From positions 1-64,000 of the forward strand of contig MQVO02000016.1 of assembly GCA_001986395.2 (NCBI GenBank): DNA of 64,000 nucleotides. Reading direction: 5' to 3'. Shown piece by piece: positions 53,271-64,000 of this stretch; the first letter of the stretch is position 1; every line of letters starts with the position of its first letter. The position numbers and the translations under genes were made by a program. Origin of the DNA: Irpex lacteus (taxonomy: Eukaryota; Basidiomycota; Agaricomycetes; Polyporales; Irpicaceae). Under the pieces are notes generated by a model. It did not search any database. It saw nothing but the letters and a program-made list of their open reading frames with translations, and was not told the DNA's origin.

Positions 53271-55468
53271 ATGCTCGGAAGAAACAAGCGTGAACGCGAG
53301 ACTGATGGCGAAAGTTCGACACGACAGCCGCTCTTGAACGACTCCCAGGAAGACCTGCATGGAGGTGGCAATGGGAATAGCGATCTCTTGTTCAATGTCG
53401 ACGATGAAGAGGAGGGCGTGTATGAAGAGGCATCTGCACTGGATCATGTAGAGGAGACTCCTCGAGCCAAGTCTGGGCGGACTGTACACTTCCAAGAGGA
53501 AGTGCAGGTTTACGCGGAACCTCTGCGCTCAACAACGGAGAGTCGAGAAACAGGTGCGTAAGTCGTGTCTCGTTGCTCGAACCACTACATTAGACTCATA
53601 AATGGCCAGAATATGAACTCGACTCAGATGATCTGGACGATGCAGCTATTTCGCAACTTCAGACAGAACAACAGCGACAAGGTCGCTCGCGGCGCGAGCG
53701 CGAGCAAGCAATGCCTCTGCTCGTAGGACTATTGGACTCAGCATCTGCTAGGAGAAGCCAAGACGGAACATTACAACTGGAGAATAGGGGCATGTTTGCC
53801 GAGTACGAGGAACCGCTAGATCTAGAAGAATTAGCAGCGAAGCAAGATGCTGGGGGAGGTCTATTGGATTCCATTGCAAACATGGCCAATTCTATACTGG
53901 GAGCAGGTAATGTAGCTCGAATGATGTCAGTGTACTGTATATACTCATTTATCTAAACGTAGGAATCATTGGTAATGCCATTTTCTCAACATATCTTCGC
54001 CTATTGTACTCAATTGTAGTATAGGTCTACCCTACGCCGTCCGACAAGCCGGTTTCTTCACTGGCCTATTCTTACTCGTCATATTGTGTGGCGTGACCGA
54101 CTGGACGATCCGGTTGATCGTACTGAACGCCAAACTTAGCGGACGAAGCTCGTATATTGAGATAATGAACCACTGTTTCGGACCTAGCGGACGAGCAGCG
54201 GTATCCTTCTTTCAATTCGCCTTCGCCTTTGGTGGTATGTTTGTCGGTACCCAATCAAGGTTCATACTGAACTCTATTTAGGTATGTGTGCATTCGGGAT
54301 CATCATCGGTAAGCACCTTCTTCCACTGTCATATCTCTAACGTAGCCAACCTAATTTCTCTAGGCGATACGATACCCCAAGTAATACGATTCGCCTTCCC
54401 GAGTATAATGACATACCCCTTCCTCTCCCTCCTCGGAAGTCGCCAATTCGTTATATCTCTCTGCACTATCTTCGTATCCTACCCCCTCTCCCTCTATCGT
54501 GACATCCACAAACTCTCCCGAGCATCCGGTCTCGCGCTCATCGGCATGGTCATCATCGTAATCTCGGTACTCATCGAAAGCCCTCATGTTACTCCCGAGC
54601 TCAAAGGCGACCCAAGCCAACGGTTCACGTTCCTCGGTCCTGGCGTCTTCCAGGCGATCGGTGTCATCAGCTTTGCATTCGTGTGCCATCACAATTCTTT
54701 GCTCATCTATGGTAGCTTGCGGACGCCTACCTTGGATCGGTTCGCGAAGGTCACGCACGTGTCGACAGCTATGTCTTTGGTTGCTTGTTGCACGCTGGCG
54801 ATATCGGCATATGTCGTATTTACAGATAAGACACAGGGGAATATTTTGAATAACTTTTCTTCGGTATGTGCCAGAGTCCTGCCATCCTTCATTAGTACTG
54901 ACTCTGCATGTATCTTTAGCAAGATACCCTAATCAACGTAGCGCGATTCTGCTTCGGCCTGAACATGTTTACCACGCTCCCGCTGGAGTTGTTTGTCTGC
55001 AGAGAGGTACTTTGAACGTACATTCTGACGCCTGAATAGACTCTAACATCTTGGACTGTCAGGTCATAGAACAGTTCTTTTTCTCTCACGAATCTTTCAG
55101 CATACAGCGCCACGTCCTCTTCACAACGGCCATCCTCCTGTCCTCCATGATCTGTCAGTCTATTTTGTGCCCCGCCCTTCCTCTGTTAACTGACTCATTC
55201 TCTTCTATCGACAGTATCCCTAATAACGTGCGACCTCGGCGTGATGCTGGAAATCACGGGTGGCGCCTCCGCCACTGCCCTCGCATTTATCTTCCCCGCC
55301 GCATGCTATCTGAAACTCGCGCACACGGACTTGCCATGGTATTCGAGAAAGAAAATTGGGGCTATAGTGTGCGTAGCATTTGGAGTGGTTGTGATGTGTA
55401 TATCGCTATTCCAAGCGTTGGGGAAGGTGTGGACGCCGGAAGGGGGCGCGAGGATATGTGTATCATGA
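53271..55468 (+). CDS. Vacuolar amino acid transporter, AVT (SLC38-like) family
   Basis: About eight exons in phase, no frameshift. The N-terminal 180 residues are hydrophilic, acidic and Ser-rich (cytosolic). Then follows an eleven-helix AAAP-type core: DSIANMANSILGAGIIGLPYA (the first helix, broken by two introns, carrying the family's unwound GAGIIGLP segment), QAGFFTGLFLLVILCGVTDW, a conserved loop, FFQFAFAFGGMCAFGIIIGDTIP, PLSLYRD, FLGPGVFQAIGVISFAFVCHHNS, the FTTLPLELFVCRE helix and a C-terminal FGVVVMCISLFQAL. Proteins of this type exchange neutral or basic amino acids against protons at the vacuolar membrane. Which Avt subgroup it is cannot be told by eye. The acceptor just before GLPYA lies after a TATAG and not at the nearer TGTAG. 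Confidence 0.85.
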
Positions 55469-56543
55469 TGTTCGTTGTCTATTTAAAAGTCATTCATTGC
55501 CTCTTATGCCTGGTCTGCTGGAGAAAAAACACTCTCCTGCTGGCTTGTCCTCCCGGTCCTCGCTTTTCATTGGATGACAGCAACTCAAGCGCCCTTCAAG
55601 TTGGTCTATATACTTATGTTGGCGCTGCCTTCGAAGTTCTAACCGCCATCATACGCATTTGAATTCGAAGGATGGCCACAGTAACGAGGTGCGCCTCATA
55701 AATATCGTGGTAGAAGGATTTTGAGGGGTCGACTACTGTACGTATCCATCTAGCCGAGGATGTCAACTGAGATGCTCGGCCAATTGTCGATGAGACCGCA
55801 GAATCGAGGACATAGAGGCTGTACAGGTGAGCTTCAGTACTTCACAACGAAAAGGTGGTCGAAGAACACGTGACAGCCATTCGTCATCTACATGGATGCT
55901 ATGGTTAGGCGTGTAGCCAGGAGCTGTTACAGGTATGTGGGAGAACATTGTTCATCCAACTTGCTTTGATTTACCTTCACCGTAGCTTATGTCTTCGTGA
56001 CGTTTCAATTTGCAGTTGTAGCTGCGTTTATGCTATGCCAGATCACAGGTACTACGACACATGCCTGACTGCTCTCGCCGCTGCAGTTACTTCTATATCA
56101 TCCGGCCTCAATCTCACTTATTCTGCTGAGCAAGAAAAATTCCTCCCCACGCCATAAAGCCTATTATATCCGCCCATTAAACGTAAAACCTCTCAAAAAC
56201 ATAAAAAGGTAATAAAATCAGCACGTAGCTTTGCATTACACACCGCCCGAAGTGATCTCGAGCCTTGGAACAGTAATTCTGACAGTCACATAACCATGAA
56301 GTGGTACGTGTGCAGATACTGTAATCCAGAGATGATTGTCATTGAGCTGCATGTAGGCTTATATTCCAGGCACGGCGTTGTTTTCCCGTGAGCCCTCCAG
56401 CACGCCTCGAAATATCATTCAGTCGGTGGAAGTAGACAACGTTGACAGATGTCCAGCCGCAGTACAAAACGACGGGCTGCGGGCAACGTTGCTTTTTCTC
56501 TACTCGTTTTCTTGCCACCATACCTCGCCACCCAAAGGGGCAC
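55469..56543. other. Intergenic region upstream of the GPI glycoprotein gene
   Basis: About 1.1 kb. Plus and minus frames (for example 55948-56157) are not supported. The 120 bases before 56544 are CT-rich leader sequence. An AT-rich patch (cataaaaaggtaataaaa) lies near 56200. Confidence 0.4.
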
Positions 56544-57869
56544 CATGTCCCGTGTCACTCTTTCGGTCCTTATCTTCGCCGCCGCTGTCTACGCTCAGGG
56601 AAATGTGCCCACTTTCCCCGCCACCCCCTTGATCTCTTTCAGCTTCCCCCACCCTACAGATGCGCCTCAACAAGTCTATGGGCCTGATGATCCCTTTCTT
56701 CGTGGCCCCCAAACTGGCTATAACAGGTGTAACTCTACCACAGAGAACCAGAACTCGCTCTGCCAAACCTCCTTCGTGAACGACATCACAGGTACGTCTC
56801 TCGCCATGCCTCAGGCTCGTTGCCACCAAGATCTTACGACTGATTCAACCACCTCTAGACTTCTGTCTTTGGGCACCAGGAAAACCGAATCAGAATATCT
56901 CCGACACTGAAGGCGAGGAAGTTGCCTGGTGTACCAAGAAAGGCCATGGTACTCGCCTCATGCTAGACGGCACCCTCAAGGGTGTACAGGTCCTCAACAC
57001 TCCCGATTACACCATGATCACTGGTCTTATTGATCAGACGAAGATTAACATCCGGGTGGGTGATTCTGGAGGTGAACTTGATTCTGGAGGACAGGATACC
57101 GTAAGTTTGCTCATTTTGAGTTTGGAAATTCTTCACAATGATGCTGCCTTCATAGGCTGGTAACCCCATCGGCGGTCTCGTGTACTCAACGAGGTTCAGC
57201 GCAAACGACGCTGGGCAAGTTGTTCACTGGACAGAGTAGGTGACTATCTTGATGCGTAACGTCCGGCATCTTGTTCTAATGATTCTTTGTAGGTTTATCG
57301 GCAACAACCAGTTCTGCATCAAGGTTTGCAAGAATGATGGCACCAATCCTGAAGGCTTATGCCAACACACTCTCGATCGTATTGGCATCGGCTACAACTG
57401 TCCATCCAAGTATACTCTTGGTGATGGAGCCCCTGCCGGTACATTTGAGGTCTGCGACTCAGACAACATCATCGTTCCTGGTATCTACACCCTTCCTGGC
57501 GGTCATACCACATCCTACGCTCAACCTCCTGAGACACTTGGCCCTATCACGACCATCCCCTACACTCCCGTCGCTGCTGCCTCATCCAACTGTGTGACCA
57601 GTGCCTCGTCTGCGTTGTACACTGATCTCGCTTCCACTCCTGCATCAGTCACTGCGAGTGCGAGTGGTAGCGGAAATACCTCCGGAGCCGCCGCCACTTC
57701 CAAGCCTTCCAGCTCCGGCAGCGCTGCAGCCAGCAGTTCAGCTTCTCACTCTGGCAGTGCTAGCGGTTCCAGCACAACTGGCGCTTCGCAAAGCGGTGCC
57801 GATACCATGAAACTGTCGATGGCCGCCACTGCTCTTGGCACGCTTTTCGCTGTCGCCTTCTTCGCTTGA
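56544..57869 (+). CDS. GPI-anchored secreted glycoprotein, 'macrofage activating glycoprotein' type
   Basis: Four exons in phase. A signal peptide (MSRVTLSVLIFAAAVYAQ) precedes a Cys-containing domain with NRCNSTTENQNSLCQ, DFCLWAPG, EEVAWCTKKGHGTRL, QVLNTPDYTMITGLIDQTKINI, GGLVYSTRF and FCIKVCKNDG, DRIGIGYNCPSKY. The tail is a Ser/Ala/Gly-rich stretch of about 60 residues and a hydrophobic C-terminus (AATALGTLFAVAFFA), the layout of a GPI-anchored cell-surface protein. The order and Cys pattern recall the Agaricomycete group annotated as 'macrofage activating glycoprotein', a family without established function in fungi. The frame is intact. It converges with the phosphomevalonate kinase gene. 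Confidence 0.7.
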
Positions 57870-58159
57870 GCTTTTATATACGCGGCTACTCATATGTCGG
57901 CATATCGGGAAGTTAAAGGCACAGAAGGGCATTCTCGATGAGACGCTGTTGACACATCCGACAGCACATTGTTTTATCTATCTACTAGTATTATATCGAC
58001 TTCATGAGTAGGGCATCTCGACGGACTGATATTTGCGCCAAAACCCAAGGGAACTGTCAACATTCAGAAAGCCAAAATCATATCATTCAGTTGTCAGCCA
58101 GCAAGTGTACCCTATGTTTACATCACCATTCCAGGAGGCACGACATGTGCCCCGTGCCT

Positions 58160-60062
58160 TTACAACAACAGTTCCTTGAGGCCCTTGATACTCTCTATGT
58201 TCTCCACACGTACACCTTTGGCGACGCTCTCCGCCGCTGAGAGTGGAGATACGTCCAGCTTCTTCCATGAAGACCAAACGGCCTCCACGCGTGAGGCCGG
58301 AAGCTGTGTGGTAGCCGCATTGTCTTTCGGCTCGAAGACAAGGAGCCAAACTGCGTCGTAACCGCCAGCTGCAAACATATCAGTGGATGGCTCATGGAAA
58401 TGGAAGATAGTACGTACCTCCAGGGACTCCACCACCGATGACGCCTGCAACCGACACGCATGCGTCAAGCAGTTCCGTCTGTTCAGGCGGTTCGATAGGT
58501 ACATCGGAGCGCTTGCCCATCTCGCGCATTTTCGCGCGAATATCCTGTAAGTGACATAACACACGCGCCCCGCACAGTTCAATTCCCTGATAATCAGAAC
58601 GTGCAGTAGATATACACTGACCTCGGAATGTTGATGCACCTCAGCGAAGGCTTCGATCACACTCAACTCGTGCGCTGGGATAGCAGGGTGTGCAAGCCAT
58701 TGGACGTTCTGCAGGCTGGCGAGGTATTTGACGACGCGTGAGTAATCATCGGGGCTCTGTTCTGCTATTTCCGATAGCTTGAGTAGGGCCTTGGCAAGGG
58801 ATTGGTTAAGGAAGTCGATAGTGTCCCATAGCGTGTTGGCTACATTGAAGCTGGTATTAGTCAGGCCAAGCAGGTGATATGAAGGATATACCATCTGTGG
58901 GGTTTTCTTTCCTCCATTTCAGAACCTTCCCAACTAACGACGGCGTATCACTTCCGGCATCCACATCTGCAAGCATCAACCTCGTTTGAGGAGGCAGTTT
59001 GAACGGCTCTACTCGGTAATCCCATGCAGGATTTGACGGAGAGAGAATTCGGGACAAGGATTGCGTTGATGCCTGGGACGCATGGGGTCAGATCACGAGA
59101 AGCATTGTGGCGTCCTGACGGGACGCCACACTTATAGTGCAGCCGTGAGCGCACATACCAGATTATCTTCCATCAGAGGCTGGATGACTTGCGAGTCGAA
59201 GCGCGTGTAAAGCTGGCTTCCGAATACCGCGGACGATACGTCGAATCCAGAGCCTACTTTGCCCTGAGCGAGACAGTGGATATACTGAGCGGTGTTGTGC
59301 GCTAGTTTTCTCCCCTCGCTGGCTGAATCAAGCCCGCCTTCGGCTGTGAAAGAATCGCTCGGGATTATACCCAGATGGAGAAGGAGTGCAGACACGAGGG
59401 ACGTGATCAATGCCGCTGAGGAGCCTAGACCAGTTTTGTGCACCTCAGCTAGTTTCACTCCGGTAGGCAAGAAAGGCGGGAGTTGGGTTAAGTTTTCAAG
59501 GGTTGGCTGAAGACTCCGAGATGAGAGCTGTACGAGACTATTAAGCTGCCTGTTCGAGAGAATGATAAATAGCGAGAGACGTACCTGAGCTTTCTGAGAG
59601 TAGAAATCATTGTCTCCGACGATCACGATATCGTACCCTACAGTAAGCTGTTCTCGAAGAGATGCTGCACCCTTTACTTCCAAGGCGAGGAGCAGGACAC
59701 GCTCAATGGCCAATTGCACGAATTTATTCTTCGTGCTCGTCGTTGTAGTACTGTCGGTGAATCAGCCTGTGGATACCACAAAGTTCTTATAAAGTGACTA
59801 CGCACTCATCTGCAAGTTGTTCAACACGCACGGCGGTCTCATCGACATGGACGAGATAAACCCAGGTCGCACCGACGAACTGCGGCGATCGCACACGAAT
59901 CTGAATCGGGGTCTGGGTCCCACGCGCTCCGTTCCGCACGCCGTCCGACACAACCGTGTAGAATCTCGAGCTCGTGGATACCACAATTCCCGAGTATTTG
60001 GGGTCGAGGACAAGATATCCGCCAGCAAGTAGCACCTTCCCAGGCGAGGAAATCACGGTCAT
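58160..60062 (-). CDS. Phosphomevalonate kinase (Erg8-like)
   Basis: Converts mevalonate 5-phosphate to the 5-diphosphate with ATP, in the mevalonate route to ergosterol and isoprenoids. GHMP-kinase signature order: N-terminal SSPGKVLLAGGYLVLDPKYSGIV, the ATP-binding glycine-rich helix KTGLGSSAALITSLVSALLL near 59440-59380, VGSGFDVSSAVFGSQLYTRF near 59260-59210, and a C-terminal GVIGGGVPGAGGYDAVWLLV near 58445-58320 (GHMP motif 3). Seven introns are in phase with no frameshift, using the acceptor TGTAG near 58845 to keep phase at the ENPTD-A junction. The start is the Met at 60062, three bases before the motif; the upstream Met at 60116 would add 18 unlike residues. Length (about 490) is typical of fungal Erg8. 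Confidence 0.88.
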
Positions 60063-60657
60063 GGCGAGACAAAGGGGTCCGAGTGAGAGTGGGATGCTAT
60101 GGAAGCGGCTGTTCAATGATATTTAAACGCTAAGCGCCGACAAGTCGTCTCGTATGATTCGAGCCGGGCAAGTTGTTTTCCTCAGTCGAAAGATATTGTA
60201 AATTGGACAGCCACTCCTGACTACTCCTGACCGTGCCTGCAATCAATTCGTTGTGACCAGTAGCCTTGGGGTTTCATACATCATCGATGTTCAAACGTAC
60301 CGAACGGCTTATCGAGTTGAAGCGGGTTGCAGTGTAAGTATTTACGTACAATCACAGCCAGGGGCCCAACATCTCGGATTGTATGGTACAGAATGCACTC
60401 AATGGTCGTTGTCAACAACGAATTGTATGATAGGAAGTCAATGGAAAGGCAACAGTTGTTCTAATTAATGAGAAACGGTATACTCGTATCCTGATGGGGC
60501 ACAAGGCTGACAGAGCACAATTAACGGTCGGCTACAAAGGAAACGCGCCTGCTAGTCGGCAGTTGGAAACCCTCAAGAAGGCAATATAAGGTAAATCAGG
60601 TTAGACAATTGCTATCCAGAAGGCCATGGAGAACACTCACTTCTAAGTAGTATTGTT
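60063..60657. other. Upstream region of the phosphomevalonate kinase gene
   Basis: About 600 bases without a supported gene; 60480-60600 has tandem-like aagg/caagg words but no defined repeat. Confidence 0.4.
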
Positions 60658-62387
60658 TCAGGACGCTATTTGTGTGTGGGCCGCAGAGCCAACCGTACAC
60701 TGTACGATATCGATGACGTTATTTTCTGCGGTAGCTGCCAGTACCGCTGAACTTGTCGCATCGCCCTCCGGTCCAAGATGCAGCGAACCGCCCAGATTGC
60801 CGATGAAGACGTCAGAGTTGAAGACCATAGCTGACATATGAGCGGTGCTATCCTTCGGGCTCACTGCTTGCTTCAGGTTCAGTATGAATCGACACATGAG
60901 TATTGAGGATAGTCTGGAGTAAAATATAAGAAAATCCGATAAGCAGGAGAAGCTAATAGCCAGAGATAGTGGAAAGCTCCAAGTACTGACGGTGCAATGA
61001 GCGAATTAGCTGGTTCGATGATCATGCCTTTGGGCTGGTTGACTAGTCAGTGAAACTGAATACTCGAGAAGAGAAAAAAGCGAACACACGATAGTATTGG
61101 ACACAATTTCGAAAATGTTGAGTGCTAATAGGCCTCTGGATCAGAGTGGTCATAGATAGTCAGAAAAAATCAGCGGACATATTATAGTCACGGTAACACC
61201 CACATAAATAACACCGTGCCTACAACACCCTAAGTACAATAATTGGATGAGCCGACAATGGATCGTACTCACCGTCTCGGATCAGCACCCCACTGATAGA
61301 GACTTCTATATTGAAGCGAGCTGCTTCTCTCACAGTCCCGACAGCCTTCTTCCAGCTTACTGCAAGGGCGATAACGTCTGCTGTTATGACAGCAAGGCGG
61401 ACGCTTACGGATACTGACCAAATCAACGAGTTAGTGCACACGGGCTACGGGTACCACTGAGTAAGCACCTACACCTGTTGTTGACAGTAAATATAGGTCA
61501 TGACTAGATAGAATGGTCAAGAATGTCATACGTACCCAAAGGTCACAGCTGGGGACAGTAAGACCTTCTCTTCACATACTTGGATAGGAATATCCTTCAG
61601 TGTGAGATATAATACTATTCCGTTGATGTATTCCAGCTATATGGATGATTGAAATTAGATCCTAAGATGATACACATATTCGCTCCGGCGTACCAAATTG
61701 CTGATATCCGGAACCACACCGAGGCCAAACACGAGGATGAAGAGCCATATATTTCGATTGCACAGCGCAGCAGTTCTTAAGCCTGTGAATACTGTGGGTA
61801 TAATCAGCTGAGTTGCTGTATAGAGCCATTGAGGCACCCCTTACGTGCTAATGCGAGGTATTGAAGGAGGATGAATACGCCGCCCAAACGTATCATCACC
61901 ACACAGCTATAGAAGAGTTGATTAGTAGATACGTAATATCTGCGAACATGATACGGCCATACCTCTAGAAATATGATGTTTCATCAGTAGGTACTCTATT
62001 GTATTACAACAATGACTCGAAGTACGTACAGTATGACTTGCAATAGGCAACATCTGGAGGATAGAATAGACGAGTGTTGCGTATCGACTAACAGCAAATA
62101 TCCACGTCGACAAAGTCCACTTTTGAGACCATATATGACCAACTTCTTGGCCAAAGGTTACAGCCCACTCATAGCAGCATAAGGCTAAAAGTCACAGCAT
62201 CAGATGTAGATATCGCGTAGTCTTTCATGGGGAGCGACTTTACATGAGCAAGCCATAAGCATGTAAGCACCTATCATACTAACGGACAGACGATAGTCAG
62301 TGAGACGGCTGAGGCACTCTTGCGATAAACTTACGAGCTCTGCATAATTGATATGTCGGATTCTTGGGGTTGCGTTGAGTTGGACAT
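60658..62387 (-). CDS. DUF6533-type seven-helix membrane protein
   Basis: Many short exons (about ten) in the style of this basidiomycete-specific family. The N-terminal DUF6533 region is recognisable in LCCYEWAVTFGQEVGHIWSQKW (near 62160-62095), followed by the helices FAVSRYATLVYSILQML, VVMIRLGGVFILLQYLALA, AALCNRNIWLFILVFGLGVVP and VRLAVITADVIALAVSWKKAVGTV. Near the C-terminus come RDG and the helical LLALNIFEIVSNTI and a cytosolic tail starting ILMCRFILNLKQ. The start at 62387 gives a polar 18-residue N-terminus; the junction near 61980-61900 is uncertain. The family is usually found in many diverse copies per Agaricomycete genome, with unknown function and a GPCR-like topology. Confidence 0.7.
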
Positions 62388-63743
62388 TGCTGACGTTGGT
62401 ATTCTGTGTAGTTAAATAGGGCGGAATAGGATTGTCAACGAGGTCTTCCTGCCGATGGTCTGCGGGTTTCCTGGCTATATGGTGGATGTTATATATGTTG
62501 TGCGGCACTACACGTATCCCGTCAATCATTACCTCCGCATCATACCTCAGGCCTCAGGACATGTGTGTATGCCAACTTCTGAACAGCGTTTGCCGTGGTT
62601 TCAGAATACAGCTGTGGAAATCAGCCTAAGTCAAGCTGAGGATTTGAATGGTTTTGCCTATGTCATAATGTTACGCTTCGTCCAAACAAACTGCATCAAA
62701 CCAAACCAAAATTTACCTGATCCATCGCTGATTGTAGAGCATAAATCCGTCCAACGATCTTCCTGGAAGAGGTCAAGAATCCATGCATCATCTGTCTTCC
62801 TAGATGCTACTGCCTCGGCAGATGCGATGATAAACACAGCTTCAATTGGACCTTCAGTTGGTCGTATGATGCGTGAAGCAAGGGACCGCTCACAAAATTT
62901 TCCTGAAGAGGTTAACAGAGACACTGGGATCATGAACAACATGAACAACTTAACCATTCATCTTCTGATCGCCGTGAGGCTCGTTCATCGACCAACCCTC
63001 GCGCACCAGCTCCTGCGCTATGCATAAGGTTTACTGCTCATGGATTATGACACAAACATCTATAACAGCACGGATGATCACACATACCTGGAACTTGCGA
63101 CTGCGCCTGCATTCTCCTCAGGTTGCGCCGACGATGCATCTGTCACGATGTTGTCCACTTCATTCTGAAGGCCGCAAACTTACGATGTAGTGGAAAAGAG
63201 GAAGCCTCCTTTATCACCGATACCCACGAGAAGTGTGCTGATGGCAAGGTGGTGTGAGTAGATGCGTATTTCAGAATCGGAGGATGTCTGGCTCCGAGCC
63301 CAATTCTGCATCTCACAATGATATAGGCCGCAAAGTTGCAATGCTTTGAGGTTCTGCCCATACAGCCTTTCGTGACAATCATATTTCTCAATGAAAGAAG
63401 ACGAAAGATGAAGATGAAACCCAGAATGCACCGGGCGGCAGAGGTCCTGTAATGACGATGATCAATAAGGATGGTCAATCCTACTATAATAAACCAAATG
63501 AGAAACCCACAAACGTCTAACTGCTTCTCTTGCAGATGCAGGAGGGCTGAATTGGGGAATGAGAGGGAGATAACTTTATGTTGTCTCAGGGATCTAGATA
63601 TCCAAACCTCAACACTATTTGTATCAGCTATTTCACTCCCAAACCCATTTACCGCAGAACCAACGGCGATTGCCAGAGCCGGAGCCGATTGCAGTATTTG
63701 ACAACAGAGACATAGGAAATCATATACACGCACGAGCAAATCG
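62388..63743. other. Unresolved stretch with protein-like fragments
   Basis: The minus strand holds several stretches with coding-like composition (around 63430-63180, a separate short part near 63160-63085 and 62957-62658), but they lie in different frames and the junctions between them cannot be placed. A further gene, perhaps with consensus errors, or a decayed copy of the DUF6533 type is possible. A plus frame at 62455-63027 overlaps these and lacks splice structure. No assignment is made. Confidence 0.35.
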
Positions 63744-64000
63744 TTACACGTTCCATCCACCCTGTTGCTGAGCAGGGCTTCCCCATCCAGCTCCAGCTCC
63801 GCTACCACTGGGACTGCCACCCCACCCCGACGATGCGCCGCCTCCCCATGCGTTTGCTCCTGTAGCGGCAGCAGCTGGACTCCCGCCCCATGAGGTATTC
63901 GATGCAGCTGCAGCACTAGGACTCCATGCACCGGTGCCTGCTGCTCGAGGGCTCGTATTGCCCCACGAAGTATTGCTTGCAGTAGCAGCACTAGGGCTCC
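63744..64000 (-). CDS. Trp/Gly-rich C-terminus of a protein (runs off window), Spt5-tail-like
   Basis: The last 83 residues of a minus-strand gene end with a TAA at 63744-63746. They contain seven Trp residues in WG/GW contexts, in two near-copies of the unit SPSAA-ASNTSWG and then AWGGG, GWGGSP, GWGSP and GGWNV. Pro, Ser and Ala are the other main residues. Such tails occur in the C-terminal repeats of Spt5 transcription elongation factors (S. pombe: TPAWNSGSK units) and in Argonaute-binding GW proteins. I favour an Spt5-like identity because of the Ser-Pro spacing and the terminal position, but the catalytic or KOW region is outside the window. Confidence 0.5.
   Translation of the reverse strand, partial: SPSAATASNTSWGNTSPRAAGTGAWSPSAAAASNTSWGGSPAAAATGANAWGGGASSGWGGSPSGSGAGAGWGSPAQQQGGWNV

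Overview
The window comes from a filamentous basidiomycete, most likely a wood-decaying white-rot Agaricomycete of the Polyporales. The evidence is the gene style (many phase-matched GT-AG introns of about 45-65 bases, short exons, tightly packed genes on both strands) and the content: a secreted AA9 lytic polysaccharide monooxygenase, a CBM1 protein, a GH18 chitinase, a short-type manganese peroxidase, a PL14-like lyase, a 'macrofage activating glycoprotein'-type GPI protein and a DUF6533 seven-helix protein. No bacterial operons, rRNA, tRNA or CRISPR were seen. All gene models were built by hand from splice-site phase and family similarity, so intron borders are inferences.

Layout, left to right. 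1-9.1 kb: 5' end of a Ser/Tyr/Gln-rich protein (-), an unresolved 2.1 kb stretch, DNA ligase I (+), a secreted CREG-like flavin-fold protein (+) and an unknown helical protein (-). 9.5-15 kb: mitochondrial BolA (+), a two-finger C2H2 regulator (+) and a single-pass membrane protein with an in-frame stop (-). 15-25 kb: an Elf1/New1-type ABCF protein (+), AA9 LPMO (+) and a homeobox factor (-). 25-36 kb: an NDR-type kinase with a CRIB-like motif (+), membrane-anchored GH18 chitinase (-), CBM1 protein (-) and a coiled-coil protein with an HPD-type C-terminus (-). 36-47.5 kb: a GTPBP1-like GTPase (+), a multipass membrane protein (-), a 3.3 kb gene-poor stretch holding a MITE-like element, and a membrane RING-H2 protein (-). 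48-64 kb: manganese peroxidase (-), PL14-like lyase (-), vacuolar amino acid transporter (+), GPI glycoprotein (+), phosphomevalonate kinase (-), DUF6533 protein (-) and the 3' end of a Trp/Gly-rich protein (-).

Functionally, housekeeping genes (replication, Fe-S assembly, translation or mRNA factors, sterol precursor supply, trafficking) are interleaved with lignocellulose-degrading and cell-wall-active secreted enzymes. There is no evidence of a metabolic cluster with shared regulation.

The main caveat is that about ten otherwise well conserved genes can only be read through by adding or removing one base, usually in a short homopolymer run. Because these include a gene expected to be essential (DNA ligase I), consensus errors in the sequence are the likeliest cause, and predicted pseudogenes in this window should be distrusted. 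The most interesting biological observations are the CRIB-like motif on the NDR kinase, the TTA-flanked inverted-repeat element at 43.2-43.9 kb, the CBM1 protein with an unrecognised second domain, and the putative metal-response elements upstream of the manganese peroxidase.
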